Notes: generated by a model not told the origin, from the letters alone. A stretch of DNA of 64,000 bases from Streptomyces solincola (GCF_002982015.1 NZ_PVLV01000085.1:1-64000); one strand, 5' to 3'. Positions 42,717-51,242 are shown, counted from the first letter of the stretch. Translations and numbers: made by a program.

Positions 42717-43100
42717 TCAGAAGGCGTACGGGGCGAACGGACGAACCGGGTCTGCTACGAGGCGGAGCAGTCGATCGAACTCGGTCCGGTCGTCCTCGTT
42801 CATGAGCTGGACGGCGTTGCCGAGGGTCTTCTCGGTGAGCTGCTCCATGAACGGGGCGAGGAAGTGCTGCAGAGCCTCCGGCGCTTCCTCCACCGTGCGC
42901 AGGTACTCCCGATAGCGCGCAAGCTATTCGTTCACCCCTACGAGTTCGACTCGGGTGGCGGTGAAGGCCAGGGCCTGTTCCTCCTTGCTGAACGGGCGTC
43001 CGTCGCGGTGGGTCCATGTGTTGGTGTCACGTCGGCGCTTGAAGTCGGCGTCGCAGAGGAGAGCGACGATGTCGGGGCGGGGTCGGTTCTCGGAATTGGG
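42717..43100 (-). pseudogene. Small protein gene with an in-frame TAG
   Basis: The ATG at 43100 follows a good ribosome binding site (TTAGGAG) and opens MPNSENRPRPDIVALLCDAD. After 58 codons an in-frame TAG occurs at 42926-42924, but the same frame continues as a well-formed acidic helical sequence (LARYREYLRTVEEAPEALQH to RPFAPYAF) to a stop at 42717. A full product would be about 127 aa. A nonsense mutation is most likely; two separate small proteins or readthrough are alternatives. Family unknown. Confidence 0.65.
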
Positions 43101-43151
43101 CATACGGGTGCTCCTAACAGGAGTTTGGGTGGGTGCAGGCATCAATGGTCT

Positions 43152-43202
43152 GGAGGATCGCCGGTTTGCCCAACCGGCGATCGTCGGCTATGTTCCGCCC
43201 GC
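43152..43202. repeat. 51-bp inverted repeat, copy 1
   Basis: This segment matches the reverse complement of 49235-49285 at 47 of 51 positions. It contains the palindrome CCGGTTTGCCCAACCGG and lies between the relaxase stop and the small gene starting at 43100. Both copies point toward a downstream gene in the same relative orientation, so they look like duplicated operators, probably for the element's XRE regulator. Confidence 0.8.
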
Positions 43203-43210
43203 CTTGCCGG

Positions 43211-44947
43211 TTAGCGCCGACGGCTGGAGTCGTTCGCTGAGCTGGGCGCCGGCTGTGTGGAGGGCGCCGGGTACACGGTGCGCCGACTGCCTCGGGTCGG
43301 GGTGCCGTGGGGGCTTTCGGGTAGGGCGGGCAAGTGGGCGCTGCGTCGCAGGCGCCACACGAGAACGTCGCTGACGGACGTGGCGGTGCCGAGCTCGCGC
43401 CGTCGGGTGGCTTCGGCAAGCAGGGCGGCCGGGTCGTGGCCGGCTCTCTGGACGTCGTCGAGGGTGGCGGCCAGGGCGGGCCAGCCGGGTTCGGTCCGGA
43501 TTCGTTCGGCCAGCTCCGGCAGCACCTCGTGGAGAAGGTCGGCTTGCCGTTGCCGAACACGCGGGGCCAGACGATGGCCTCGCTGGCCGAGGATGGCCAT
43601 GGGGTGGGCTGCGGCGGCCTGGTAGGCGGCGCGGAGGTGTTCGGCAGCTTGCCGGGCGGCGGCGGCCTGCTGGCTGTGGTGCCTCTTGGCGTGCCAGTTC
43701 GCCGTGGCGATGGCGAGGAAGAAGGCCATGTCGATGAGCATGGCGGTGGTGGCGCCGTCTTCGCCGCGGCCGAGGGCGGGCCCGCTGTGGATGAGATCGC
43801 GGGCGGCCTGGCGCAGGGCGCGGTCGTGCCCGCGGACGGCCTTCACGTGGGAGCGGCTGGCCCGCTCGAACACGAAGGCCGCCTTGCGGAGTTCAGCGTG
43901 GGTGTGGGCGGCGGAGGTCTTGGCGAGCGCGTCCAGGACCTCCCCTGCAGCAGCGATCTGCGCTGCTGCTGTGCCGTCGTCGCCGTGGTCGATGATCAGC
44001 AGGGCCTGCCACGTGGCTGCGGTGGCCCGGCGCCGCGCGAACGCTGGACCTGTCACGGGCGGCAGGGTGGGCTGCTCCAGCCCGGAGCCGTCCGCCGAAG
44101 TGGCAGCCTCCGCCGGAAGGGTCCAGCGTTCGCGGATGCGGGGCAACGACAGGTCGGGTGCGAGTGTGGAACCGGCGTAGAAGACCGGCTCATCGTCCTT
44201 GTTGCGGTCGTCGGCGAGGGCGACCTTGTAGCCGAGCAGGTCGCCGGAGGGCGCAATGCGCTTGCGGATCAGAAGACCGGCGGCGGCCAGCCGGTCGAAG
44301 AACTCCTCCTCGCTCGTTGCGCCGGCCACCGCACGCCGTACGGTCTCCCGCAGCTCCTCGCGCGCCGGGCGCTCTCGACCCTCGCGTTCGGCCTTGTGCC
44401 GCTCCGCACTGGTAGCCCGCTTGGCGGCGGTGCCGTCCCCAGACGCGACCTGGTGCAGGCCGAGTTCCTTTTCGAGCAGGCGGCACTCGGCCTGAGCGCG
44501 TTTGCCGGAGCGGTGGTGGTCCGGGCGGCGGCCGTCCTCCCGTACGAGGGTGGCGATGATGTGGATGTGGTCGTCGGCGTGGCGGACGGCGGCCCAGCGG
44601 CAGCCTGCGCCATCGCCAGGATCGATGCCGGTGGCGGCGACCATGCGGCGGGCGATGTCGCCCCACTGCTCGTCGGACAGGATCGGGTCGTCGGGCGCGG
44701 CGCGCACCGAGCAGTGCCAGACGTGCTGGTCGGGACGCCGGTCCGCGTCGAGCAGGGACAGGGGCTGGTCGAGGAGGTGCTGGAGGTCCCTTTTTGTTGC
44801 CGAGGGGTCACGTCCGGGGTCGGGGGCCATGTTGTCGAAGGAAGCGACCAGGTGTGGATCGATGTGCTCCTCGTGGGTGCCCTTGCCGTACAGGTAGTGC
44901 AGGAGCCCGAGGGTGTTGCTGCCCTGCTGGTGGATCCGGGGGATCAA
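43211..44947 (-). CDS. Relaxase/mobilization nuclease
   Basis: This 578-aa protein has MIPRIHQQGSNTLGLLHYLY at the N-terminus, a usual relaxase start, and the metal-binding histidine motif RHADDHIHIIATL (about residues 116-128). Long helical segments rich in Ala, Arg and Glu follow. It should nick oriT and pilot the transferred strand. The start is a TTG at 44947 that overlaps the mobC stop. It is the last gene of the rep-mob operon. The presence of a relaxase without a TraB-type translocase favours mobilization as single strands through another element's transfer machinery. Confidence 0.87.
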   Translation of the reverse strand: MIPRIHQQGSNTLGLLHYLYGKGTHEEHIDPHLVASFDNMAPDPGRDPSATKRDLQHLLDQPLSLLDADRRPDQHVWHCSVRAAPDDPILSDEQWGDIARRMVAATGIDPGDGAGCRWAAVRHADDHIHIIATLVREDGRRPDHHRSGKRAQAECRLLEKELGLHQVASGDGTAAKRATSAERHKAEREGRERPAREELRETVRRAVAGATSEEEFFDRLAAAGLLIRKRIAPSGDLLGYKVALADDRNKDDEPVFYAGSTLAPDLSLPRIRERWTLPAEAATSADGSGLEQPTLPPVTGPAFARRRATAATWQALLIIDHGDDGTAAAQIAAAGEVLDALAKTSAAHTHAELRKAAFVFERASRSHVKAVRGHDRALRQAARDLIHSGPALGRGEDGATTAMLIDMAFFLAIATANWHAKRHHSQQAAAARQAAEHLRAAYQAAAAHPMAILGQRGHRLAPRVRQRQADLLHEVLPELAERIRTEPGWPALAATLDDVQRAGHDPAALLAEATRRRELGTATSVSDVLVWRLRRSAHLPALPESPHGTPTRGSRRTVYPAPSTQPAPSSANDSSRRR

Positions 44948-45570
44948 GCCGCCTCGCCCTCCTGCCCGTTGGCGACCCTGTCGGCTGCCCGTTGGACGGC
45001 CTGCGCGGCACGCTGCAGGTCGGCGAGGGCGGCGGCGAAGTGTGGTGCGTCGACACCGGAGTTGAGTGCCTTGACCGCCTGGTTGACGTTGCTGCCCGCC
45101 CAGCCGAGCTGCCGGCGCACACCGAACAGGGCCGTCAGGATGTCCCGCTCGGTGGCGATGGTCGCTGCGGTGCGGGACTGGTCGCGGGCAGCGGCCAGGG
45201 CCGAGTGGGCAAGGAACCCGGCCACGCTCATATCGACGTGCTCGGCGCCGGATCGGATGATGGCGAGTTCCTGGAAGTTGAGGCGGACGCTGTGCGCGGG
45301 GCGCTGCCTCTTGTCACGCGGACGCGACTTCCCCTTCCTGGCCTTGCCCTTGCGGCTGGCCTTGCCTGGCTGCGGTCCGCCCTCGGTCGCAGCCCTCCCG
45401 TCCGGCGCCCCCTGGTGCCGGACGGGCCCCGCCACCCCCGGGGCGGGGTCGGGTTCGGGCGCTCCCCCTGCGGGGGAGTGTCCGGACCTCCAACTTGCTC
45501 GCGCTGGGGACGGGGTGGTTGGTAGGGCGTTGTCGCTGGTGGTGGGGTCCTCGCGGTGTGGGTCGTGCAT
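44944..45570 (-). CDS. mobC: MobC-like relaxosome accessory protein
   Basis: This 208-aa protein has a basic, low-complexity N-terminal third (many Lys, Arg and Pro). A ribbon-helix-helix-like segment RPAHSVRLNFQELAIIRSGA follows, then helices ending ADRVANGQEGEAA, with ALFGVRRQLGWAGSNVNQAV typical of MobC/MbpC proteins. These bind oriT and help the relaxase. The stop overlaps the relaxase start by 4 nt. Confidence 0.82.
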   Translation of the reverse strand: MHDPHREDPTTSDNALPTTPSPARASWRSGHSPAGGAPEPDPAPGVAGPVRHQGAPDGRAATEGGPQPGKASRKGKARKGKSRPRDKRQRPAHSVRLNFQELAIIRSGAEHVDMSVAGFLAHSALAAARDQSRTAATIATERDILTALFGVRRQLGWAGSNVNQAVKALNSGVDAPHFAAALADLQRAAQAVQRAADRVANGQEGEAA

Positions 45571-45619
45571 CGAGCCTCCGTCTCAGGGTGGTGGCTGTGG
45601 GAGCGGTTGGTTGTGGGGC

Positions 45620-47104
45620 TCAGGGAGCGGAGTCGCTGGGCGCGGCCTTTAGTTGGTTTTTGAATTCGCGGACGACGCGTCCGGCGTCGTCGCTGGAGAC
45701 GGTGTAGCCGGCGTCGCGGAGGGCGTCCTCTACCCGGTCGCGGCCGATGCGGCCGGTCTCCTCGTACACGCGGCGGGCGAACTCGCGGATGACCTCGTCG
45801 GAGGCGCGCGCTTTGCGGTCCTCCTGTTTCTGCCGGGCAGCCGGTTTTCGCTTGCGCCTGCCCGGGGCGCCGCCGGATGTGTCGCTGCCCGTACGCGGTG
45901 GGCCGTCTTCGGGTTCTGCCCGTCGTGTGGGCAGTCCTGGCGTCGGGCGGGCAGGTTGCGGGCGGGCAGTCGGCGGCGTCTGGTCGTCGCCCGGGTGCGA
46001 TGGATGCGGGCGGGCAGTCTCCTCTGCACGCTGAGCTGGATCCGGGCGGGCGGAGGGCGGCTGGCTCTGCCCGGAGTATCGGGCGGTGTACGAGGCCGGA
46101 GCGTGCCAGCGTGGCGGCAGTGCGACGGTGGCGAGGCCGAGAGCCTGCTTGCGGGTGGCGAGCTTGCGCAGCAGCAACTCGTCTTGGAGTGGGTCTCCGT
46201 CGACGTCGGCCCGCTCCAGCGCCTCGTGCAGACGATCGGACAGGCGCCGGCCCCGCAATGTGCCGCGCTGCTTGTCGGTCATCGATTCGGCGCGGAGGAT
46301 CAGGGTGACGGCGTCGCTCAGCGCACGCTCGCGGATGAGCCGGGCGGCGTCCGCGTCCTGGTCAGCGATGCCTAGCCGGGCCAGCAGCCGTTCACGCATC
46401 TGGCGGACGAGGACGGCGGCCAGACCACGCGAGGCGGCCTGCGGTGTGCGGTGGCGCAGCTCGATGCCCATGGCCAGGTGCCACAGCATGGCGGCCATGA
46501 CCGGGCCTACGAAAGCGCGCACGGTGCCGCCGACGAGCCCGAACTCGGCGTAGGCGGGGATGATCTGCACTCCGGTGAGCACCCACACGAGGACGCCTGG
46601 CACGCCCGGCGCGCGTGCGGGCCCGTTGAGGTTCTGGCGTGCCATCAGCGCGGTAGCGAACAGGGCTAGCTCGGCGGTGGCGAACATGAAGGCGCGCTCG
46701 ACGGTGCTGCCCATGTCCAGGTAGTCGGCGGCGAACCGCCAGCTGGTGTCCGCGCTGTAGGCGGTGCAGCCGAGCGCGGCCATGGCGGCGACCGGCATTG
46801 CGACGGTCCCGCGCCAGCGGTTTGCGCCGGGCGGCTGACGGCGCTGCTGGCGGAGCATCCATCCGGCGAGCACGAGCAAGGCGAGCAGTACCGCTGTCGT
46901 TACGGGGGAGGTGACCCAGTCCGGGAGGAGCGAGATGCTGGCGCTCTGGGCAGCCAGGCGCGTGAGAGCGGGGGAGGGCAGGGTGGGCCTACAAAGGTTG
47001 GGGGAAATGAAGGGCGGGAGTGGCCGCTTGGCTCGGTCTCCGGGAGGTCTGGGCCGCCAAGGGCAGAGTGTGGTGAGCGAGGCAGGGGGGAGGGGCACGC
47101 GCAC
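45620..47104 (-). CDS. Membrane protein with C-terminal helical domain (DUF2637-like)
   Basis: This 494-aa protein has about four or five hydrophobic segments in residues 60-210 (SPVTTAVLLALLVLAGW first). A cytoplasmic helical region, a long Pro/Arg-rich linker (about 340-420) and a C-terminal segment (SDEVIREFARRVYEETGRIG) resembling a small winged-helix follow. The membrane part fits the DUF2637 type found in actinomycete integrative elements. It lies between the DnaC-like and mobC genes and may anchor the transfer or replication complex. The GTG at 47104 has a weak ribosome binding site and probably depends on coupling to the upstream gene, 8 bp away. Confidence 0.72.
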   Translation of the reverse strand: MRVPLPPASLTTLCPWRPRPPGDRAKRPLPPFISPNLCRPTLPSPALTRLAAQSASISLLPDWVTSPVTTAVLLALLVLAGWMLRQQRRQPPGANRWRGTVAMPVAAMAALGCTAYSADTSWRFAADYLDMGSTVERAFMFATAELALFATALMARQNLNGPARAPGVPGVLVWVLTGVQIIPAYAEFGLVGGTVRAFVGPVMAAMLWHLAMGIELRHRTPQAASRGLAAVLVRQMRERLLARLGIADQDADAARLIRERALSDAVTLILRAESMTDKQRGTLRGRRLSDRLHEALERADVDGDPLQDELLLRKLATRKQALGLATVALPPRWHAPASYTARYSGQSQPPSARPDPAQRAEETARPHPSHPGDDQTPPTARPQPARPTPGLPTRRAEPEDGPPRTGSDTSGGAPGRRKRKPAARQKQEDRKARASDEVIREFARRVYEETGRIGRDRVEDALRDAGYTVSSDDAGRVVREFKNQLKAAPSDSAP

Positions 47105-47112
47105 GGGCCCGA

Positions 47113-47814
47113 TCAGCCGGTGGGCGTGCTCCGGCGGCGTCGGTCGGGGCCGGTGAGGATGACGCGTTCGGTCATCTCGGCGAGGCGGGAGGCGACGCGG
47201 TCACCGAGCGCGGTGCGCAGCTCGGGGGTCGGCAGGTTGGTGGTGATGAGGGTGGGACGCATGTGCTCGTACCGGTGGTTGATGAGCCGGTAGGTCAGCT
47301 CCTCGGTCCACTCGCTGGTCTTGGCCGCTCCGAGGTCGTCCAGGAGCAGCAGGGGGCACTTGGCCAGGGCCTGCAGCTCACGTTCGCTGTCGAAGCCAGA
47401 GCGCGGACGCAGGCGGGCGTGCAGGTCGGCGGCGGTGACGGCCTCCCAGCGGAGCCGGACCCCCACTGCGAGGAGGCCACGGATGGCGCCGTACGCCTGG
47501 TGGGTCTTGCCGGTGCCGGTGGGGCCGGCGATCAGCAGGGAGGAACCCTCCGAGATTCCCGGTGCGCCTGCCGGTCCGGGGCGGCCGGCGCGGGCGATCT
47601 CGTCCACCCAGGCTGTGACTTGGGGGTGGTCGGTCAGAGCGCGCCGGTAGCGGGCAGGGATGCGGGCGTCGGCCAGCTCCAGCGCGGTGACGGGCTCCGA
47701 CGGCGGCTCGTGCGCGGTGGCGTCGGGGCCGATTCCCCGCTGGGTCAGGATGGCGCCGAGGCGGTCGGCTATCCGGCCGACCTGGTGCGGGTCCCGGGTG
47801 AGGGTGGCGGTCAC
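47113..47814 (-). CDS. DnaC/IstB-like AAA+ ATPase (helicase loader)
   Basis: This 233-aa protein has Walker A GPTGTGKT (about residues 98-105), Walker B LLLLDDLGA (about 154-162) and sensor-1 LITTNLP, the pattern of DnaC/IstB ATPases. With the upstream replication protein it would load the host helicase at the element's origin. Its GTG start overlaps the stop of that gene by 4 nt. Confidence 0.87.
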   Translation of the reverse strand: MTATLTRDPHQVGRIADRLGAILTQRGIGPDATAHEPPSEPVTALELADARIPARYRRALTDHPQVTAWVDEIARAGRPGPAGAPGISEGSSLLIAGPTGTGKTHQAYGAIRGLLAVGVRLRWEAVTAADLHARLRPRSGFDSERELQALAKCPLLLLDDLGAAKTSEWTEELTYRLINHRYEHMRPTLITTNLPTPELRTALGDRVASRLAEMTERVILTGPDRRRRSTPTG

Positions 47815-48707
47815 AGGTCACCTCCGTAGGCGGCGGCCACGTCGGCGGGGTTGGTCCATGGCCGGTGGGCGGCGGCGGCGGGCGCGGGCGCGGAGGCGTT
47901 CATGGCCTCGTGGACGAGGCTGGGCAGGGTGCTCGGGTGCAGGCCCTTGGCCCGGTGCCGTGCGAGACCCGCCCGTACGTGGACCGGATCGATGCCCTCG
48001 TCGAGGAGCTTGCGTACCTGCCCGCCGAGATGGCTGAGGACGTCCCGGGGCGGTCGGTGGGTGCACGCGGCGGCGTACTCGCCGATGAGGTCCTTCGCCG
48101 AGACGGTCTGCGGCGCGGGGGCGCTCGCGCCCCCCAACGGGGTAGTTCCTAGATCCCTGTTCCTAGGTCCTAGATCCGGATCGTGAGGGCTCACCGCGGG
48201 CTCCGTGAGTCCTCCCCGCACTTGCGGTGAGGGCTCACTGAATCGCACCTGACCTGCGGGTTTGCCATTCACGGCCGCCTCCGTGCTTCCTCCCCGCCCC
48301 TTCACGGAGGGCTCCGTGACTGCTCCGTGCACGTGCGGTGAGGGCTCACGCGTGGCGCCGAGGTCGTGGCGGGGGCAGGCGGGGTTCCGGACGCCGCTGG
48401 GGCGGTTGATCTTCTGGTGCTTGGCGAAGGAGACGATGTGCAGGTACCGCTTGCCGTCGTCGCCCTCGTAACGGCAGATCAAGCCGGCGGCGTCGAGCTG
48501 GGTGAGATCGTCCTCGACCTCCACCGGGCCGTGCTCACGGCGCAGCGACCACAGCTGGCCGGCGATGACGGCCGCCTGGTCACGGAACCGGCCCTGGTCG
48601 TCGGCGAGGGTGAGCAGGCCGAAGAAGGTCCGCTCGGCGGACAGGGACACGGCCGCGAGGGACTCGGACGCGAACGCCTCGGGCTTGATCGTGCGGATAC
48701 GGGCGAT
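47811..48707 (-). CDS. Replication initiation protein (winged-helix, DnaD-like)
   Basis: About 298 aa from the point where homology begins. The N-terminal domain ARIRTIKPEAFASESLAAVS, LLTLADDQGRFRD and HIVSFAKHQKINRPSG match the winged-helix replication proteins of actinomycete elements and phages. A repetitive linker (EPSPHVHG, EPSPQVRG) precedes a C-terminal helical domain. Homologs start with Met where this frame has ATC (48707), 9 nt after AAGGTGG. A GTG at 48779 or upstream would add unrelated residues. It heads the rep-mob operon. Confidence 0.75.
   Translation of the reverse strand: MARIRTIKPEAFASESLAAVSLSAERTFFGLLTLADDQGRFRDQAAVIAGQLWSLRREHGPVEVEDDLTQLDAAGLICRYEGDDGKRYLHIVSFAKHQKINRPSGVRNPACPRHDLGATREPSPHVHGAVTEPSVKGRGGSTEAAVNGKPAGQVRFSEPSPQVRGGLTEPAVSPHDPDLGPRNRDLGTTPLGGASAPAPQTVSAKDLIGEYAAACTHRPPRDVLSHLGGQVRKLLDEGIDPVHVRAGLARHRAKGLHPSTLPSLVHEAMNASAPAPAAAAHRPWTNPADVAAAYGGDL
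48181..48349. repeat. Iteron-like repeats inside the replication gene
   Basis: Two 41-bp units (48198-48238 and 48309-48349) agree at 36 positions, both ending TGCGGTGAGGGCTCAC. A third partial copy of the last part lies at 48181-48194. Direct repeats inside a rep gene are a common place for an origin of replication, so this is the best origin candidate in the island. They also encode the repeated peptide EPSPxVxG, so protein-level duplication is the alternative reading. Confidence 0.6.
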
Positions 48708-48859
48708 GCCGATCGACCACCTTTCGAAACGGGGGGCAGGGAATCCGGCGGGGCCGGGGTGCGTGGACAACACAGCCACACCCAGGGGCCAGAAGTCCAG
48801 TGTTAGTTCAAATCCCCGACACAACTTCTATCCGGCCGCTTGACGGTAGACCCGAAATC

Positions 48860-48878
48860 CCGGTTGGCCAAATCAACC
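48860..48878. promoter_or_regulatory. Operator-like palindrome between rep and XRE genes
   Basis: CCGGTTGGCCAAATCAACC resembles the palindromic core of the 51-bp repeats at 43152 and 49235 (CCGGTT, 5 bases, AACCGG). It lies in the divergent gap between the replication gene and the XRE regulator gene, as expected for a shared operator. Confidence 0.45.
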
Positions 48879-48964
48879 CGAAAATCCACCAGTGGTCGGC
48901 GCATCGCTCACAGCAGACAGGAATAGCGTTCCCAAGCGGCCCCGACGCAAGCTACAACACACCA

Positions 48965-49249
48965 ATGCCGCCACGCCCCCTTGAAATCGGACCCGCCGGA
49001 CAAGCCGCCGCCCACGCCATCGAGCGCACCCGCGCCGCGCGCGGATACTCCCAGCGCCAGCTCGCAGCACGCGTTACCGCGCTGGGCCGCCCCATGACCT
49101 TCACCGCGCTCTCCCGCATCGAACGCACAGTCCGCCGCTGCGACATCGACGACCTCGTCGCCATCGCCGCCGCCCTCGGAACCCCACCGCACACCCTCCT
49201 CGCCGGCCATCACGCACACCCAGGGCCGGTCGGAGCGGGCGGAACATAG
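48965..49249 (+). CDS. XRE-family transcriptional regulator
   Basis: This 94-aa protein consists of one helix-turn-helix domain (AIERTRAARGYSQRQLAARV, then FTALSRIERTVRRCDIDDLV). It is divergent from the rep-mob operon and precedes the excisionase-integrase pair, the usual position of the element's repressor. Palindromes with CCGGTT/AACCGG at 48860, 49260 and 43160 are candidate binding sites. Confidence 0.85.
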   Translation: MPPRPLEIGPAGQAAAHAIERTRAARGYSQRQLAARVTALGRPMTFTALSRIERTVRRCDIDDLVAIAAALGTPPHTLLAGHHAHPGPVGAGGT

Positions 49250-49285
49250 CCGACGATCGCCGGTTAGCCAAACCGGGGATTCTCC
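49235..49285. repeat. 51-bp inverted repeat, copy 2
   Basis: The reverse-complement partner of 43152-43202 (47 of 51). It overlaps the last codons of the XRE gene and contains CCGGTTAGCCAAACCGG in front of the excisionase gene. Confidence 0.8.
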
Positions 49286-49361
49286 GCATCATTGTCCTGA
49301 CGCCGAACCCGGCTGCCTGTTGTGGGGTCTCCTTTGCGACCCCGGAAAGGGAATTCCTCTG

Positions 49362-49709
49362 TTGTCCGATCCCGTGATATCTCCCGCTCTCCCCCGCCTG
49401 CATACGGCTCGGGAAGTCGCCGAAGCCCTGGGCTGTTCCGTCTGGTGGGTCAAAGAGCGCGCCCGGCGTCGGCTCATTCCCTTCACGTACGTGGGCGGCG
49501 CCTATCGCTTCACGGCGGAACACGTTGTAGAAATAGTGCGGCTCCACGAGGAATTTCCTTCACGTGCCCCGCGACGGCCTGCGCCTCGCCTCTCAGCCCC
49601 CGTGTCCATCGCGCGCGAGCCCGGCGCCGCCTCGTCCGGACCCGCGCTCACCGCACGGCCACCGCGTCGGCTGCTCAAGGCCCAGTCCCAGTACGACATC
49701 ACCGCCTAG
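49362..49709 (+). CDS. xis: Excisionase (MerR-type winged helix)
   Basis: This protein of about 115 aa has the motif HTAREVAEALGCSVWWVKER (about residues 13-32) and the wing segment FTYVGGAYRFTAEHVVEIVR, the HTH_17 fold of element excisionases and recombination directionality factors. The TTG at 49362 follows GGAAAGGGA by 10 nt; the GTG at 49374 is the alternative. It lies 30 bp before the integrase gene, the standard xis-int order. Confidence 0.85.
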   Translation: MSDPVISPALPRLHTAREVAEALGCSVWWVKERARRRLIPFTYVGGAYRFTAEHVVEIVRLHEEFPSRAPRRPAPRLSAPVSIAREPGAASSGPALTARPPRRLLKAQSQYDITA

Positions 49710-49739
49710 ACAGCCCCAGCGAGAGAAGGGAGGCAACAC

Positions 49740-51242
49740 TTGGGATACGCGGAGAAGCGCAGCACCTACTGGCGGGGCCGCTACAAGCTCGCCGACGGCA
49801 AGTACGGCACCGTCTCCGACCCGACGGGCGCCGTGGTCAAGTTCGCCACCAAGCGGGAGGCCAAGCAAGCAGCCGACGCTGAGGAGGTCGCCGTCCGGCG
49901 TGGTGAATGGCGGGACCCCGCAGCCGGCCAGGAAACCTTCGGTGAGTACGCCAGCCGCTGGTACGCCGACCAGGACCTCGCGGCGTCCACCATGCAGAAC
50001 TACCGGCGTCACATCGAGGAACACCTCCTCCCCACCTTCGCGGACAAGTCCCTCTCCGGCATCCTCCGCTCGGACGTGGAGCGCTGGGAGAAGGCGGAGA
50101 AGGCCGTGTACGCGCCCTCCAGCGTGAAAACTTGGCGCTCGACCCTGCACCTCATCCTCGAGGACGCGATCGACGAGGGCCTGATCGCATCCAACCCCGC
50201 CGCCCGACGGCGGGGACGCGGCAAGCGTGCCGGCCGCTCCCGCGACCGCGGCCCCGAGAAGGTCATCACCGACCCGCTCGGTGCCCTGCTGATCGCCGAG
50301 CGGGCGGCCCTGCTCTCCGGGCGGGACGACGAGTTCGTGGCGGTAATCCTCAAGACGTACACCGGCATGCGGTGGGGCGAGATCGTCGGCCTGGAGACGG
50401 AGTTCGCGCGCCCCGGAATCGTCCGCGTCGAGTGGCAGCTGTACGAACTCGATTCCGGCGAGCTGGTGCGCGTACCGCCGAAGGACGACAGCTACCGCAC
50501 CATCGACGCCACGGACTGGCTGTCCGCCCTCGTCGCCGACCACATCGCCCGTACGAAGCCCGTGCCGTGCCCCTGCCACGGTAAGATTTACGTCTTCCGA
50601 GGCCAGGGCGCCGCCCGCACCAGCGGACACGGCGGCGCGAAGCTCGTCGACGTCGCCCGCCGCGCCGGAGTCTCCACCGGCACGGTCTCCAACGTGCTCA
50701 ACCACCCCGAGCGCGTACGAGAGGAGACCCGCGTCCGCGTCGAACTCGCCGTCGCCGAGCTCGCCTTCGTACGCAACGCGGCCCCCTCCCAGGAGGCTGC
50801 TCACTGGCGCCGCAACGGCTTCGCCACCTGGCTCTTCCAGCCGGCCGCCACCGGCTGGTATCCGAAGAAGGCACCTCAGGAGCCGCGCCCCGTGCCGCTG
50901 CTCGGCGAGCCGTGGCCAGGCGTCCCGGTCCGCGGCCGGAACGCGAGCCAGCGGGCCGATGCCTGCTGGCTCCCCGTTGCCAAGGGCCTCACCCCGCACG
51001 GCCTGCGTCATTCCCACCGCACGCTCATGGAGGACCTCGGCACGGAGAAGGTCCTCATGGACGAGCGCATGGGCCACCTCGACGGCTCCGTCTCGGCTCG
51101 CTACGCACATGTGACTCCGGGCATGCGCCGCCGTCTCCTCGCCGGCCTGACCAACCAGTGGGAGGCGGCCCTCGACGCTCGCCGCGCGATGCACCCGCGG
51201 TCCCCGGTGCAGGTGCTGGACCGCCTCCTCGCCGCGCGCTGA
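49740..51242 (+). CDS. int: Tyrosine site-specific integrase with inserted LacI-type HTH
   Basis: This 500-aa recombinase has an N-terminal arm-binding region, a SAM-like core-binding domain (ASTMQNYRRHIEEHLLPTFA, about residues 83-102) and a catalytic domain with TYTGMRWGEI (first Arg, about 210), PHGLRHSHR (His-x-x-Arg, about 421) and MGHLDGSVSARYAHV (His and nucleophile Tyr, about 442-456). Between the first Arg and the His box lies a complete LacI-type HTH (DVARRAGVSTGTVSNVLNHP, about 302-321). The TTG start follows GGGAGG. It should integrate the island into tRNA-Pro. Confidence 0.92.
   Translation: MGYAEKRSTYWRGRYKLADGKYGTVSDPTGAVVKFATKREAKQAADAEEVAVRRGEWRDPAAGQETFGEYASRWYADQDLAASTMQNYRRHIEEHLLPTFADKSLSGILRSDVERWEKAEKAVYAPSSVKTWRSTLHLILEDAIDEGLIASNPAARRRGRGKRAGRSRDRGPEKVITDPLGALLIAERAALLSGRDDEFVAVILKTYTGMRWGEIVGLETEFARPGIVRVEWQLYELDSGELVRVPPKDDSYRTIDATDWLSALVADHIARTKPVPCPCHGKIYVFRGQGAARTSGHGGAKLVDVARRAGVSTGTVSNVLNHPERVREETRVRVELAVAELAFVRNAAPSQEAAHWRRNGFATWLFQPAATGWYPKKAPQEPRPVPLLGEPWPGVPVRGRNASQRADACWLPVAKGLTPHGLRHSHRTLMEDLGTEKVLMDERMGHLDGSVSARYAHVTPGMRRRLLAGLTNQWEAALDARRAMHPRSPVQVLDRLLAAR

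Noticed and set aside
48800-48830. tRNA T-loop-like GTTCAAATCC on the minus strand near the rep gene
   Set aside because: The flanking bases do not form a T-stem and no other tRNA arm is present.
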